Source: Costus lasius
Lineage: Eukaryota > Streptophyta > Magnoliopsida > Zingiberales > Costaceae
DNA length: 64,000 bases
Direction of reading: 5' to 3'
Assembly: GCA_027563935.2 (NCBI GenBank)
Contig: CM050449.1
Span: 75,884,556 to 75,948,555 of the forward strand
Under the pieces are notes generated by a model, which made no database searches, was not told the DNA's origin, and saw only the letters and a list, made by a program, of their open reading frames with translations. The position numbers and the translations under genes were made by a program. Below are positions 10,368-22,180 of this stretch, in pieces. The number at the start of each line of letters is the position of its first letter. The first letter of the stretch is position 1.

Positions 10368-11423
10368 ATGGCAGAACAGAGATTACTTAGGGACTATGCT
10401 GTCCCTAGGCCACAAGAAATAAACTCTAGTATTATCAAACCCAGCATTGAAGTCGATAATTTCAAGATTAATCCTGCCTTCTTGACAATGATCCAGCAAA
10501 ATCAATTTGGAGGAGATCCAATTGAAGATCCCTATCAACACTTACATCTTTTTCTTGAATATTGTGATACCATTAAGATTTATGGAGTTTATGATGATGC
10601 ATTAAAGCTAAGATTATTTCCTTTTTCTCTTAGGGACCGAGCATGATTTTGGCTACATTCTAGACCTACTGGTGCATTTACTACATGGGAACAACTATCA
10701 GATGCTTTTCTGATAAAATACTTTCCACCAAGTAAAACCATCCAATTGAGAAAACAAATCATAAACTTTGCACAGAGAGATGGAGAACCATTTAACAAGG
10801 CGTGGGAGCGGTTCAAAGATTTACTTCGGAAGTGCCTGCATCATAGCCTTGTAAATGGGACTTTAATCCATAAATTCTACTATGGTTTACTTATTGATAC
10901 CCGCCTAATTGTTGATACTTCTGCAGGAGGAGCTATTATGAATAAGACCGTGGAAGATGCATTTGTACTGCTTGAAGAAATGTCCTTAAACCATGACCAA
11001 TGGAATTCTGAAGAAAGAATGTTATATGGTCATCATCATGGTAAGAATGAGAGTGAGGAATTGCAGACTCCAACTAAAGAGGTAAATTCATTTAGTATAG
11101 AATCTTGGCTTGACAAGTTTATGGCTAATCAAACTCAATTTATGCAAAATCAAAACGAAAAAATAGAAAATCTTGAGGGAATGGTTAACCAACTTGCTTT
11201 TCAGGTAGAATCTTTAACTGCTCATGAGAACTTCATAGGAAATCAAATGCCTAATGAACATTGCAATGTTGTTGTCACTAGAAGTGGAAAGAAACTAGGT
11301 GAAACCAGAGGAAGGTTTGAAAACAATGAAAAAGAGTCTTATTGTGATGAGGAATTAGAATTGGAAAAATCCTCTAAACATGAGCAAGCCCCACCTAGTT
11401 TAACACTTCAAAAAGGGTTATGA
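10368..11423 (+). pseudogene. G1 gag (Athila-type), one internal stop
   Basis: Capsid gene of the Athila element. I chose the ATG at 10368 (MAEQRLLRDY) because recognisable gag sequence begins there; the frame is also open from an ATG at 10287. One in-frame TGA at 10644-10646 breaks it, apparently a TGG tryptophan codon changed in the conserved block LFPFSLRDRA-x-FWLHS. The frame is otherwise continuous through the retrotransposon-gag domain (TTWEQLSDAF, AWERFKDLLRKC) and a lysine/glutamate-rich tail to a TGA at 11421-11423. Pol follows in the same frame after stops, implying a small indel near 11424-11468 in what was probably one gag-pol frame. Confidence 0.8.
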
Positions 11424-11468
11424 ACGAAGAGGGGATGTGCCAAGTAAAGAAGAAAACTCTAAGTCTGA

Positions 11469-14400
11469 TTTGCCCCACCATATAAGCCACTTATACCTTT
11501 TCCTCAAAGGTTAGTGCAGGAAAAACTAGACAAACAATTTGGGAAATTTTTAGATATCTTGAAAAAGTTTTACATTCATATTCCATTTACTGAATCTTTA
11601 TTGCAAATGCCTACATATGCTAAATTTTTAAAAGAGATTCTGTCTAATAAGGGGAAAATAGAAGACTATGGTACTGTGGCTTTAACTGAGGAATGTAGTG
11701 CCATTATACAAAACAAATTGCCACCTAAGTTGAAGGATCCAGGTAGTTTCTCTATCCCTTGTTTTATTGGTAGTATGACTTTTGACCGAGCCTTATGTGA
11801 TTTGGGAGCTAGTGTGAGTCTAATGCCATTATCTGTTTGTAGGAGGATGGACATGGGAGAGCTTAAACCAACTTCAACGTCTTTGCAGCTCGCCGATCGT
11901 TCTGTTAAATATCCTGTGGGGATTCTAGAAGATGTGTCAGTTCAAGTAGGTAAGTATTTCATCCCTGCTGATTTTGTAGTTCTTGAGATAGAGGAAGATG
12001 CAAAAATCCCCATAATACTTGGTAGACCATTTTTAGCCACAGCAGGAGCACTCATTGATGTAAAAAATGGTAAACTTTCTTTTAACATTGGGGGTGAAAA
12101 GATTGAGTATGACTTGTATAAAGCCTTGAAAAATCCTTCAAATTCTGAGTATTGTTTTAGTATATATGATGGAGATGACATTATTTATGATCTTAATGAT
12201 TTGTTTGTTGAAACCTCTGATTATGATTATGATTTTGTTATCAAGGAAGAAACCAATTTTGAAACTAATGGATTTCTAGATTGCAATACTTGTGATGAAA
12301 AAGAAAAAACTCCAAAAATAGAGCTTAAGCCTTTACCTGATAATCTTCGTTATGAGTTTCTTGGTCCTAATTCTAGTTATCCAGTTATAGTTGATGCACA
12401 GCTTGGAAAAAGGGAAATAGAGTTGCTTCTCAAGGAATTAAGGATCCACAGAAAGGTAATTGGGTATCCTATTGATGACTTGAAAGGAATTAATCCTTCT
12501 TTTTGTATGCACAGGATCTTGATGGAAGAAGAACACAAGCCACATGCAGATTTCCAAAGAAGACTGAACCCCTCTATGAAAGAAGTTGTAAAAAAGGAAG
12601 TTCTGAAATTACTTGATGCAGGTATTATCTATCTTATCTCTGATAGTAAATGGGTAAGTCATGTACATTGTGTTCATAAGAAAAGAGGGGTAACTGTCAT
12701 GAAAAACAAAGATAACGAGCTAATTCCTGTTAGAACTGTTACTAGTTGGCTCATGTGCATAGATTATAGAAAATTGAATGCTGCTACTAGGAAAGACCAC
12801 TTTCCACTACCTTTTATCGATCAAATGGTTGAAAGACTAGCCAACTATTCTCATTTTTTCTTCTTAGATGGATATTCTGGTTTTTTTCAAATTCCCATAC
12901 ATCCTGTTGATCAAGAGAAAACAACTTTCACTTGCCCCTATGGAACTTTTGCATATAGAAGAATGCCTTTTGATTTATGTAATGCTCCTGCCACATTTCA
13001 GAGATGCATGATGACTATTTTTTCTAATTTTATTAAAGATTTTATGGATGTATTCATGGATGATTTCTCAGTATATGGTTCCTCCTTTGATAATTGTTTG
13101 GCTAACTTGTCTCGGGTTTTACAGAGATGTGAAGAAACTAACCTTGTGCTTAATTGGGAAAAATGTCATTTCATGGTTAAGCAAGAGATAGTTTTGGGAC
13201 ACTTAATCTCAGAAAGAGGAATTGAAGTAGACAAAGCAAAAATTGAAGTAATAGAAAAATTGGAGCCACCCACTACTGTGAAGGAGGTCCGAAGCTTCCT
13301 CGGACATGCAGGATTCTACCGGCGATTCATCAAGGATTTCTCCAAACTTGCTAGACCTCTTACACATTTACTTTGTAAAGATGTTAAATTTTCTTTTGAT
13401 GAGAATTGTTTATCTACTTTTCAGGAATTGAAGAAAGCTTTGCTTTCAGCACCCATCATTCAGCCCCCAGATTGGGACTTATCATTTGAACTTATGTGTG
13501 ATGCCAGTGATTATGCAGTAGGAGCAGTCTTGGGACAAAGAAAAGATAAGAAACCTTATGTTATTCACTATGCCAGCAGAACTTTGGATGAGACTCAGAA
13601 AAATTACACTACCACTGAAAAGGAATTATTGGCTATAGTGTTTGCTTTTGATAAATTTAGATCATATTTGATTAATTCCAAGGTGGTAGTGTATACTGAT
13701 CATGCAGCTGTAAGATACTTGATGCAGAAAAAAGACACTAAGCCACGTTTGCTCAGATGGATCCTACTTCTACAGGAATTTGATTTGGAAATTAAAGATA
13801 AAAAAAGATCAGAGAATTTTGTCGCATATCATCTTTCAAGGATTGTAGTGAACACTGAAGAAAATGATGTAATTAATGACTCCTTTCCTGAAGAACAACT
13901 AATGATATTCGAACAAATCAGAGCCCCTTGGTATGCTGACATTGTGAATTACCTTGTAGCCAATATCTTCCCTCCTGATTTGAATTTTCAAAGAAGGAAA
14001 AGATTCTTGGCTGAGGTAAAACACTATTTTTGGGATGAGCCTTATGTATTTAGAAGATGTGTAGATAGTATTTTCAGGAGATGTGTACTCGAAGAGGAAG
14101 TTGCAGACATATTGTTCCAATGCCATCGATCTTCTTATGGTGGGCATGCCAGTGTCGAGATGACTGCCTTTAAAGTGTTGCAATCAGGATTTTATTGGCC
14201 CACAATATTTAAAGATGCTAGAAATCTTGTTTTATCCTGTGATAGATGTCAGAGGACAGGCAACATTAACAGAAGACATGAGATGCCACTTTCTAATATT
14301 CTTGAGGTTGAGATATTTGATATTTGGGGAATTGACTTCATGGGACCTTTTCCATCTTCTAGAGGTAACAAATATATTCTTGTAGCGGTAGATTATGTTT

Positions 14401-14756
14401 CAAAATGGGTTGAAGCTATTGCATCCCCAACTAATGATTCATGAGTTGTTGTCAACTTATTCAAAAAAAAATTATCTTTCCAAGGTTTGGGACCCCACGA
14501 GTTGTGATTAGTGATGGAGACTCACATTTCATAGAACACAAGTTTTCTGCCTTACTAAAAAAATATGGGGTGAATCATAGAGTGGCGACACCTTATCATC
14601 CTCAAACAAGTGGACAAGTTGAAATATCAAATAGAGAAATAAAAGGGATTTTGGAGAAGACAGTTTCACGCACAAGGAAAGATTGGGCATTCAAACATGA
14701 TGATGCATTGTGGGCATACAGGACAGCTTTCAAAACACCAATTGGGATGTCTCCTT
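11469..14756 (+). pseudogene. G1 pol, N-terminal part (protease, RT, RNase H, integrase core)
   Basis: Long open frame from 11469 to a TGA at 14442-14444. Domains in order: aspartic protease with [10 protein letters not shown] (near 11800), reverse transcriptase with [10 protein letters not shown] and an FMDDF active site (near 13055), RNase H with [13 protein letters not shown] (near 13500) and TDHAAVRYL, integrase HHCC zinc finger (near 14125-14260) and the first core aspartate in WGIDFMGPF (near 14330). After the stop, a 9-A run (14463-14471) carries a frameshift; integrase resumes in another frame with ISDGDSHF and [10 protein letters not shown]. The gene is cut at 14756 by the B1 insertion and continues at 23887. 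Length and order match a full Athila pol. Confidence 0.88.
14752..14756. repeat. Target-site duplication of B1, left copy
   Basis: TCCTT, repeated at 23882-23886 on the other side of B1. Confidence 0.9.
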
Positions 14757-16457
14757 TGAAGGAACCCCTAATCAAAAGGGGGCAAAACCCTAAGCATGGC
14801 GCTAATGTAAAATATGCAAGCGGAAGCAAGGGTTCAAGATCATTTGCATGCCATATGTTCAACTATAATCGATTGAATAGATTGAGATGAAAAATCATAC
14901 CAACGCCATATGCTTGGAAGTCGGCTTGGATAAAGAGAACAAAGTAGATCTCCTCCACAAGTTCACACACAAGATGAAGATGCTTACTCCTTGCGGTCTC
15001 TTGTGCTAGCAAGACACCCAAGCCTTCAAGTGTCGAATGGAAGGGGATGATGAACCTCTTGGCCGAGCGCTCCTCTTGCTCAACCTCTCCTTCTCTTCGT
15101 CAATCACCACCCAACCAAAGTCGAATGCGTTGAAGAGAAGAGAGCAAACGCATATGCGTTTTTGGCATTGAAGTGAGTGAAACCGGCCCTTGATGACTTT
15201 CCATAAATGGAAGCTCATCAAGTCCATGCGCTCAATTCAACCCAAACGCATTTTAGGATTGAACCATGCGTTCACCATTGTGAACCGGTTCAAGCCAAAA
15301 TGTCAAATCGGCTTTGGTTCAACAAACCAAACCGAAATAGCTCTAGCCACTTGGTCTAGACCAAATTGAACCCCCAAGGCTCATGATCTAACCATTCATC
15401 ATCTGATGCCCTTGATCTCTCCGATCTAGCATCACCTCTCTCGATCGAAGCTTACCGATCTCAAGTCCTAATCAATCAAACATGATCAGACCAGATCTCA
15501 CTTACAATCAGAGATTAAATCCCTTTAATCTGAACTCAAAGAATCCAGTCCATACGATCTGACTCAAGTAAGCCATATCACCAAATTGTGCGACCCTGAG
15601 GGTTTCCTCTAAATGTCGGTAACGATAACTTACGTTATCACGATCAGTGAGGGGTATCTAGCAACACATCACTGTCTCCCGATATAAAGGAAAGAGTCTT
15701 CCAAGACTACTCCCAAACCATAGCACAAGTGTGACTCAATTCACAAGGCATACATGTGTCCTTTGCCACTGGATGTTCTTATTGGACAAGTGGGTCAAGC
15801 TTGTAACTCCAATACGATGAGCATGATTAGATCAGATGCACATAGTCATCTGGGTATGGCCATACACTATCTCAATCATCTCATATAGGGGGGGCCCTTA
15901 GAACACCACACTCCTTAAACAAGGAGACGGCAATCCTATGTCTATCACTAGTGCCCTAACCTGATTCAAGCTCACCATCCAAAATAGTCTATAATCATTA
16001 TATTTCAAATGATATTGAACTACCTCAAGACAATGACAATCATCATTTAGAAACACAAGTGATCTCAAGTCAGAGGACATGTGCCACTTGCTGCTTACAA
16101 GGATCATTCACATTGTGACAAGCAATGGAATATCCCAGTAGGGTCTGTCCAGTACATCCAATGTACCCATGAGTCTACATCTTATTCCATGCTCGAAGCA
16201 TCCTATAAGATTAGCACTTATATTAGTCTCAATCATATCAAGGCTGTCTCATGTTCACCAAGATATCTCGACTAAGGACATATAGCCTGTCAGCCTAGCT
16301 GAACAGCTTTGAGACATTATTCAGAAGTACACTTATTACAGCAGACAAGGTAACAACCTGAATAACAACCATGCCTTTTATAAACATAAGAGTTTATTAC
16401 ATGATACTTATACAATCCCAAGGCCTCAAACATTAGCCTTAAGGGCATACCCCAACA
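14757..16457 (-). repeat. 3' LTR of B1
   Basis: On the minus strand begins TGTTGGGGTATGCCC (at 16457) and ends GGTTCCTTCA (at 14757). It contains the GATAAC-TTAC-GTTATC hairpin at 15624-15639 and the palindrome GTATGGCCATAC at 15854-15865. A minus-strand TATA-like TTTATAAAAGGC lies near 16373-16384, a possible promoter. Short frames inside it carry no recognised protein. Confidence 0.93.
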
Positions 16458-16468
16458 ATCTCCCACTT
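16458..16468 (-). other. Polypurine tract of B1
   Basis: AAGTGGGAGAT on the minus strand, directly beside the 3' LTR. Confidence 0.88.
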
Positions 16469-16477
16469 GCACTTAAT

Positions 16478-19400
16478 CTAATGGTTGAGAAATCTCAAAC
16501 CCATATTATTACAGTGCTTCTCATGCTTCTGCTGCGCCATAGGCTTGGTAAGCGGGTCTGCCAGATTGTCATCTGTATGAACCTTGCATATTTTGATCTC
16601 GCCACGATCAATGATCTCCCGGATCAAGTGAAACCGTCTCTGTATGTGCTTGGACTTCTGGTGCGACCGTGGTTCCTTTGCTTGTGCTATAGCTCCAGTG
16701 TTATCACAGAAGATAACCAAAGGATCTGCACTCGAAGGAACGACACCAAGTTCTCTCACGAACTTACGAATCCACACTGCCTCCTTGGATGCTTCCGAGG
16801 CTGCAACATACTCGGCTTCTGTTGTGGAATCAGCAACAGTTGACTGTTTGAAGCTCTTCCACACCACTGCTCCACCATTCAAGCTAAAAACATAGCCTGA
16901 TTGCGATCGGAAATCATCCTGGTCCGACTGGAACGAAGCATCAGTATATCCCTCTATACTGAGTTCTTCCTGACCACCATATATCAAGAACATATCTTTG
17001 GTCCTCCGCAGATATTTCAAGATGTTCTTGACCGCAATCCAGTGCGCCAATCCTGGATTACTTTGGAATCGACTGGTCACGCTTAACCCGTAAGCGACGT
17101 CTGGGCGAGTACACAGCATCGCATACATAATGGACCCAATAGCCGAAGCATAAGGCGTATTGTCCATTTCATCTTTCTCAGTCTGTGTTTGTGGACACTG
17201 ACTCTTTGAAAGATTCAGACCATGTCTGACTGGAAGATATCCACGTTTAGAATTCTCTAAATGGAATCTCTCCAGGACTTTATCGATGTAAGTACTCTGG
17301 CACAGCCCGAGAAGCCTCTTAGATCTATCCCGGTAGATCTTGACACCTAATACATAGGCTGCTTCTCCTAGATCTTTCATCTGGAAACATTTTCCTAACC
17401 ATGCCTTAACAGCATGCAGTTCAGGAATATCATTTCCAATGATTAAGATATCATCGACGTAGAGGATTAGGAATGTAATCACGCTCCCACTAAACCTCTT
17501 ATATACACACGGGTCATCTTCGTTCTTGATGAAACCAAACTCAGAGATTGATTCATCAAAACGAATATTCCAGCTTCTTGATGCTTGTTTAAGTCCATAA
17601 ATGGACTTCTTTAACTTGCATATTTTATGACGATCTGCTGGATTAGTGAAACCTTCCGGTTGTGTCATATACACATCCTCATCCAGATTTCCATTAAGGA
17701 AAGCTGTCTTCACATCCATTTGCCAGATCTCATAGTCGTAATATGCTGCTATCGCGAAAAGAATCCGAATAGACTTAAACATGGCTACAGGAGAGAAAGT
17801 TTCATCATAATCTATCCCGTAGATTTGTTTGAAACCCTTCGCAACTAGCCTGCCTTTATAGGTAACCACGTTACCATCCATGTCAATCTTCTTCTTGAAG
17901 ATCCATTTACAGCCTATAGGGATTACTCCCGGAGGCGGATCAACCAAATCCCAGACTTGGTTATCTGACATGGAGTCCATCTCGGCTCGCATAGCTTCAA
18001 GCCATCTAGCTGACTCCGGTCCACTGACCGCATCCGCATAAGTTAGGGGTTCATCATTATCAATGATGTAGACTCCGTCATAGCGCTCAGGCTGTCGACG
18101 GATCCTACCCGATCTTCGCGGTTCCCGTGATATCTGAGCCTCAGGTTGTTCAGTAACCTGATCTACCAGCTCAGGCACATCCAACTCTGCTTGACTACTT
18201 TGTCCTTCCTCTGAATTCTCATCCAGCTTTATTTCTCTCCCACTGGCCTCTTGCAGAAGAAACTCCTTCTCAAGAAATATGGCCGTCCGAGCAACAAAAA
18301 CCTTGTTCTCTTTGGGATCGTAGAAATAATAACCCTTAGTTTCCTTAGGGTAACCGACAAAGATACATTTCTCAGATCTGCTCTCCAGTTTCCCAGAGGC
18401 GAGCTTTTTGACATAAGCCTCGCAACCCCAGATCCTGATAAATGTCAAGCTAGGCTGTTTTCCATACCATAACTCATATGGCGTCTTTAAAACTGCCTTG
18501 GATGGCACTCGGTTTAGTACCTTTGCAGCTGTTTCCAGTGCAAAACCCCAAAAGGAATATGGAAGAGTGGCCTGACTCATCATAGAACGAACCATGTCTA
18601 GTAACGTTCTATTTCTCCTCTCGGACACACCATTCCATTGCGGTGTTCCTGGCGGAGTGAGCTGTGAGATAATCCCACACTCCTTCAGATAGTCAGTAAA
18701 TGGATGACTCAGGTATTCACCACCTCGATCAGAACGAAGTGCCTTGATATTTCGGCCTAGCTGATTTTGTACTTCATTTTTGAACTCTTTGAACTTGTCA
18801 AAAGATTCACTTTTATGTCTCATTAAATAGACATACCCATACCTACTGAAATCATCAGTAAAGGTAATGAAGTACTGATAGCCACCTCTGGCATGTTTAC
18901 TAAAAGGCCCACACACATCACTGTGTATAAGGTCAAGTAAACCCGAAGCCCTTTGACCTTTGTGAGGAAAAGGAGACTTCGTCATTTTACCCATCAAACA
19001 AGCTTTGCATGTATCAATCTCCTCATAGGAGAATGATCCCAGCAGTCCATGTTCATGCAACCGCTTAATGCGCTTCTCGTTTATATGGCCTAAACGACTA
19101 TGCCATAACAAGGTGCTGTCATCAGCATACTTGGCTTTCTTATTATCAATGTTTTGTATAGAATTTTCCATGTCCAACATGTATAATCCATTGTTAATTG
19201 AACCAGTGGCATACACAATATTATCATGAGATAAAACACACTTTGAAATATTGCATTCAAAGGCAAATCCTTTCCTGACAAGAGCAGGAATAAAGATAAT
19301 ATTCTTGGTAATACTCGGTACAAAATAACAATTGTTTAATTCTAATACAACGCCAGATGGTAAAGAAATGAAATAGTCTCCTACAGCAACAGCAGCAACC

Positions 19401-20362
19401 CGTGCCCCGTTTCCAACTCGTAGGTCTACCTCATGCTGTCCCACCTGCCTTCTTCTCTTGAGTTCCTGCACATTTGAACAAATGTGAACTCCACATGCAG
19501 TGTCCAACACCCATGATATAGTAGAAGAAGATAACATGACCTCAGTCACATATATACCTGAGCCAGAAGCGATGCTTCCCCTCTTATCTCCTTGGAGCGC
19601 TTTACAGTCCTTTTTCCAGTGACCCAGCTGGCCACAGTGGAAACACCTGTTGTCCTTCGACCGCTTCACCTTCTGTTTCAGGGCCTTGCTGTAATTCTTG
19701 ACAGGGGCCTTGCCCTTCTTCCCCTTCTTCTTGTTCCTAGAAGGAACCATCAAGACAGAGGTTGAAGGCTTACCCTTCAGAGTTTCCTCAGTGGTCAAGA
19801 GCATATTCAGCAGCTCTGCCGGCGTACAATCGATCTTGTTCATATTAAAGTTAATAATGAACGCATCGAAAGAGGGCGGAAGAGACTGTAGAATAATGTC
19901 CACAGCAAGCTCCTGGTTGATGGTATGCCCCAGTTTCTCCAGAGCCTCCTTGTGCCCAATCATCTTGAGCACGTGAGCTCCCACTGGGCTCCCCTCAGCC
20001 AGTTTGCTCTGAAAGAAGAGCTTCGTCAGATTATAGCGCTCAGTCCTCGCCTGTGCAGCATACAGCATCTTGAGGTTCGCTATAATTTCTATAGCCGACA
20101 TATCCTCATGCTGACGCTGCAGCGGTGGCGTCATAGACGCTAGCATCAGGCAAGCGACATCAATGCTATCATTGACGTGCTTTTCGTAGGCATCCCGAAC
20201 CGCCCTTGCGGCGTTCGGAGCGGGCTGCGGCGGTATCGCCGTCTCGAGGACATACAGTTTCCTCTCTGCCTTAAGAACAATCTTAAGGTGTCCGAACCAG
20301 TCAGAGAAGTTCGGCCCAGCAAACTTCTCCCTTTCCAGTAGGGATCGCACATTGAAGCTCAT
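16478..20362 (-). CDS. B1 copia gag-pol polyprotein, intact (1294 aa)
   Basis: Single uninterrupted frame encoding all proteins for copia retrotransposition; the product should be cleaved by its own protease inside virus-like particles. Gag covers about residues 1-235, with a lysine-rich stretch and a CCHC knuckle C240-x2-C243-x4-H248-x4-C253. Protease motif LDTAC has D287; DTA instead of DTG is also known in Tnt1-type copia. The integrase zinc finger is H421-x4-H426 with C452-x2-C455; the core is D482, D545 and E581 with exactly 35 residues between the last two. RT has QMDVKTAFLNG (D883) and YVDD (968-971). RNase H has D1141, E1184, D1220 and a late D near 1269. The ATG matches the start of the conserved gag homology. 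It ends about 20 bp before the 3' LTR, overlapping no other gene. The copia lineage was not assigned. Confidence 0.96.
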   Translation of the reverse strand: MSFNVRSLLEREKFAGPNFSDWFGHLKIVLKAERKLYVLETAIPPQPAPNAARAVRDAYEKHVNDSIDVACLMLASMTPPLQRQHEDMSAIEIIANLKMLYAAQARTERYNLTKLFFQSKLAEGSPVGAHVLKMIGHKEALEKLGHTINQELAVDIILQSLPPSFDAFIINFNMNKIDCTPAELLNMLLTTEETLKGKPSTSVLMVPSRNKKKGKKGKAPVKNYSKALKQKVKRSKDNRCFHCGQLGHWKKDCKALQGDKRGSIASGSGIYVTEVMLSSSTISWVLDTACGVHICSNVQELKRRRQVGQHEVDLRVGNGARVAAVAVGDYFISLPSGVVLELNNCYFVPSITKNIIFIPALVRKGFAFECNISKCVLSHDNIVYATGSINNGLYMLDMENSIQNIDNKKAKYADDSTLLWHSRLGHINEKRIKRLHEHGLLGSFSYEEIDTCKACLMGKMTKSPFPHKGQRASGLLDLIHSDVCGPFSKHARGGYQYFITFTDDFSRYGYVYLMRHKSESFDKFKEFKNEVQNQLGRNIKALRSDRGGEYLSHPFTDYLKECGIISQLTPPGTPQWNGVSERRNRTLLDMVRSMMSQATLPYSFWGFALETAAKVLNRVPSKAVLKTPYELWYGKQPSLTFIRIWGCEAYVKKLASGKLESRSEKCIFVGYPKETKGYYFYDPKENKVFVARTAIFLEKEFLLQEASGREIKLDENSEEGQSSQAELDVPELVDQVTEQPEAQISREPRRSGRIRRQPERYDGVYIIDNDEPLTYADAVSGPESARWLEAMRAEMDSMSDNQVWDLVDPPPGVIPIGCKWIFKKKIDMDGNVVTYKGRLVAKGFKQIYGIDYDETFSPVAMFKSIRILFAIAAYYDYEIWQMDVKTAFLNGNLDEDVYMTQPEGFTNPADRHKICKLKKSIYGLKQASRSWNIRFDESISEFGFIKNEDDPCVYKRFSGSVITFLILYVDDILIIGNDIPELHAVKAWLGKCFQMKDLGEAAYVLGVKIYRDRSKRLLGLCQSTYIDKVLERFHLENSKRGYLPVRHGLNLSKSQCPQTQTEKDEMDNTPYASAIGSIMYAMLCTRPDVAYGLSVTSRFQSNPGLAHWIAVKNILKYLRRTKDMFLIYGGQEELSIEGYTDASFQSDQDDFRSQSGYVFSLNGGAVVWKSFKQSTVADSTTEAEYVAASEASKEAVWIRKFVRELGVVPSSADPLVIFCDNTGAIAQAKEPRSHQKSKHIQRRFHLIREIIDRGEIKICKVHTDDNLADPLTKPMAQQKHEKHCNNMGLRFLNH

Positions 20363-22166
20363 GGTGTTCGTTGCTGCAGGAATCTACAACAAGCAAGAAC
20401 AGCAAGGTCAGTATCAATGTTTCAGAATCAATCCAGGACTTAAGAAAGATTCTTTTCTCACTATTTTGTCTGACTGAAAAATCCAGTAAACAGTCCGAAA
20501 GAGTAAACACTCTTTTAGTGAGATGGGATCCAGATTTCATACTTGGTCTCCGCGTCCCGCTCAGGCGAGATAAGATGCACAGAGATGACAAGCACTAGTT
20601 TCTGGTAGGCTGTCCCAGCCAATCGCCAACCCGTGCGATTCCCCTTCATCTTGGCAATCCAGCAGACTGTGCCAACTGAGTTGGTACAACACAGTCTCTG
20701 ATCCCAGAGATGGCTGCCTCCATGTGCTACCATATGCGCCACATATGTAGTCTACATGGTCAAGCTGACCTGACCTACTCCCTGGACCACCACGTGCTAT
20801 GCTGAGCAACGAGAGGGGATAAATCCCAACTCTGTAACACGCAGGTGAAATCCAGCACCGTCTGAAGATAGATGGACGTGCCCACTGAGTGGGTTCAACA
20901 CGGCTCCAACGATAGTCAGAAAGGTGAGGTTTCGCGTCAGAAGGCTTACGAGCTTGATATGTTAGCGTTGGATTTTAACGGTCTTTTATCTTCCTACTAT
21001 CAGGCATGTCCTATGGCTATAGCAGAAGATAAACATAAATATGCAATTCTAATTATTAGCAATAAGTAGAAAGCATGATCTTATGTGGTAAAAGCCCATG
21101 AACCCTAGTAAGACCTTAATATTACTTAAGTCTTCACTTGAGCTTCATTGCATCTCATCTGGTCCAACTCAGTGCCCTAGCGCCAAGAGCACCTCAGGTG
21201 CACCACCAGGTGAATGCCCCTCTTGGATGTGTGCCTTTGTTCTTGTCTAATCAAAGTACATTTGATCTATCTAGACAAGGTTGACTCGCAGGTCAACAAC
21301 ATATTATAAATTAAGTACAATGTGATTCGCAGATCACAAATTAATTTACAATTTTTTAAGTCCAGGCACGCAGGCCCCAGCACAGCACACAATTGGGCAA
21401 CCCACACAAGACTAAATAAACAAGCATATGGTTCAATCAACATGTGATCCAATCATCTTGAAATTAATTTTGAAAACCCTATGGCATCAATTTTAATTTC
21501 CTTATGAGCCCTACAACCTTACAATGGTCCATTGATGGGGATCCACTCATCCATCTAGTTAGATCCTTTGCCCTTGCATGCACCGAGTCCTAACTGACCC
21601 GAGTTGACCTAATGGTCAACCATGCATGCGCCAAGGGCTGAACTACCCCCATGAGTTTTGGCAAGCGGGTGTGACCCCGGGCCTAACTCAAGTGTGTTCA
21701 GTAGTGTCTCAACCAGACCTCGCTACATGCCCTAGATGCAGTCAACCTATACCCACCTTGTGCTTGCGCATAGGTGCTATCGGGTTAACCCATCTGAGCT
21801 GTCAGATGGTCTGATCAGACTTGGATCTAACCTAGTGGTGACTTCAACCCCATCAACCCATCTAAGGGTTTAATGTAGTGGCACCTTAGATCTAATCAAG
21901 CGCGCAAGATGTAAGTTTTAGAAAAACCTTAGAACATGCGCAATCATACAAACAAACAACATGCTTGCATATAACCCTTAGATCTAAGGGGGTCCCCTTC
22001 AAGGGGGAGCGCAAACTTTAGGGGGTCCCCTTCAAGGGGGAGCGCATACTTCATGTAAGCAAAGCATGATACAAGCGCAACTTCATGTAAGCAAAGCATG
22101 CCTCAAGTAAAAGTAAGCGCAACATGAGGATCACATCAGCAAACATAATAGCATGCATAGAGCCTA
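20363..22166 (-). other. 5' leader of B1
   Basis: About 1.8 kb between PBS and gag start with no recognised gene. The portion nearest gag is nearly identical in the three B copies; the portion nearest the PBS differs more and holds short tandem repeats and hairpins. Confidence 0.8.
21988..22053 (-). repeat. 33-bp tandem duplication with hairpin in B1 leader
   Basis: Two 33-bp units, each with the inverted repeat TCCCCTTCAAGGGGGA. They lie about 115-180 nt inside the PBS. A second short direct repeat (CTTCATGTAAGCAAAGCATG at 22050 and 22081) follows. Equivalent hairpin pairs exist in B2 and B3. Confidence 0.8.
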
Positions 22167-22178
22167 GCTCTGATACCA
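22167..22178 (-). other. Primer-binding site of B1
   Basis: TGGTATCAGAGC on the minus strand, two bases inside the 5' LTR. Perfect 12-nt match to the complement of the plant initiator tRNA-Met 3' end. Confidence 0.92.
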
Positions 22179-22180
22179 AT

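Noticed and set aside
15898..16107. A 69-76-codon open frame repeated in all six B LTRs (also near 23322, 29377, 36818, 47049, 54539).
   Set aside because: The copies are recent and nearly identical, so conservation says nothing about coding. It matches no known family and lies wholly in the LTR.
16481..16895. Plus-strand open frames antisense to the B gag-pol (also near 29981 and 47522).
   Set aside because: They mirror the highly conserved RNase H coding strand and recur only because the elements are copies; no independent support.
22167..22178. Match to initiator tRNA-Met as a possible tRNA gene.
   Set aside because: Only the complement of the tRNA 3' end is present, beside an LTR; it is a primer-binding site.
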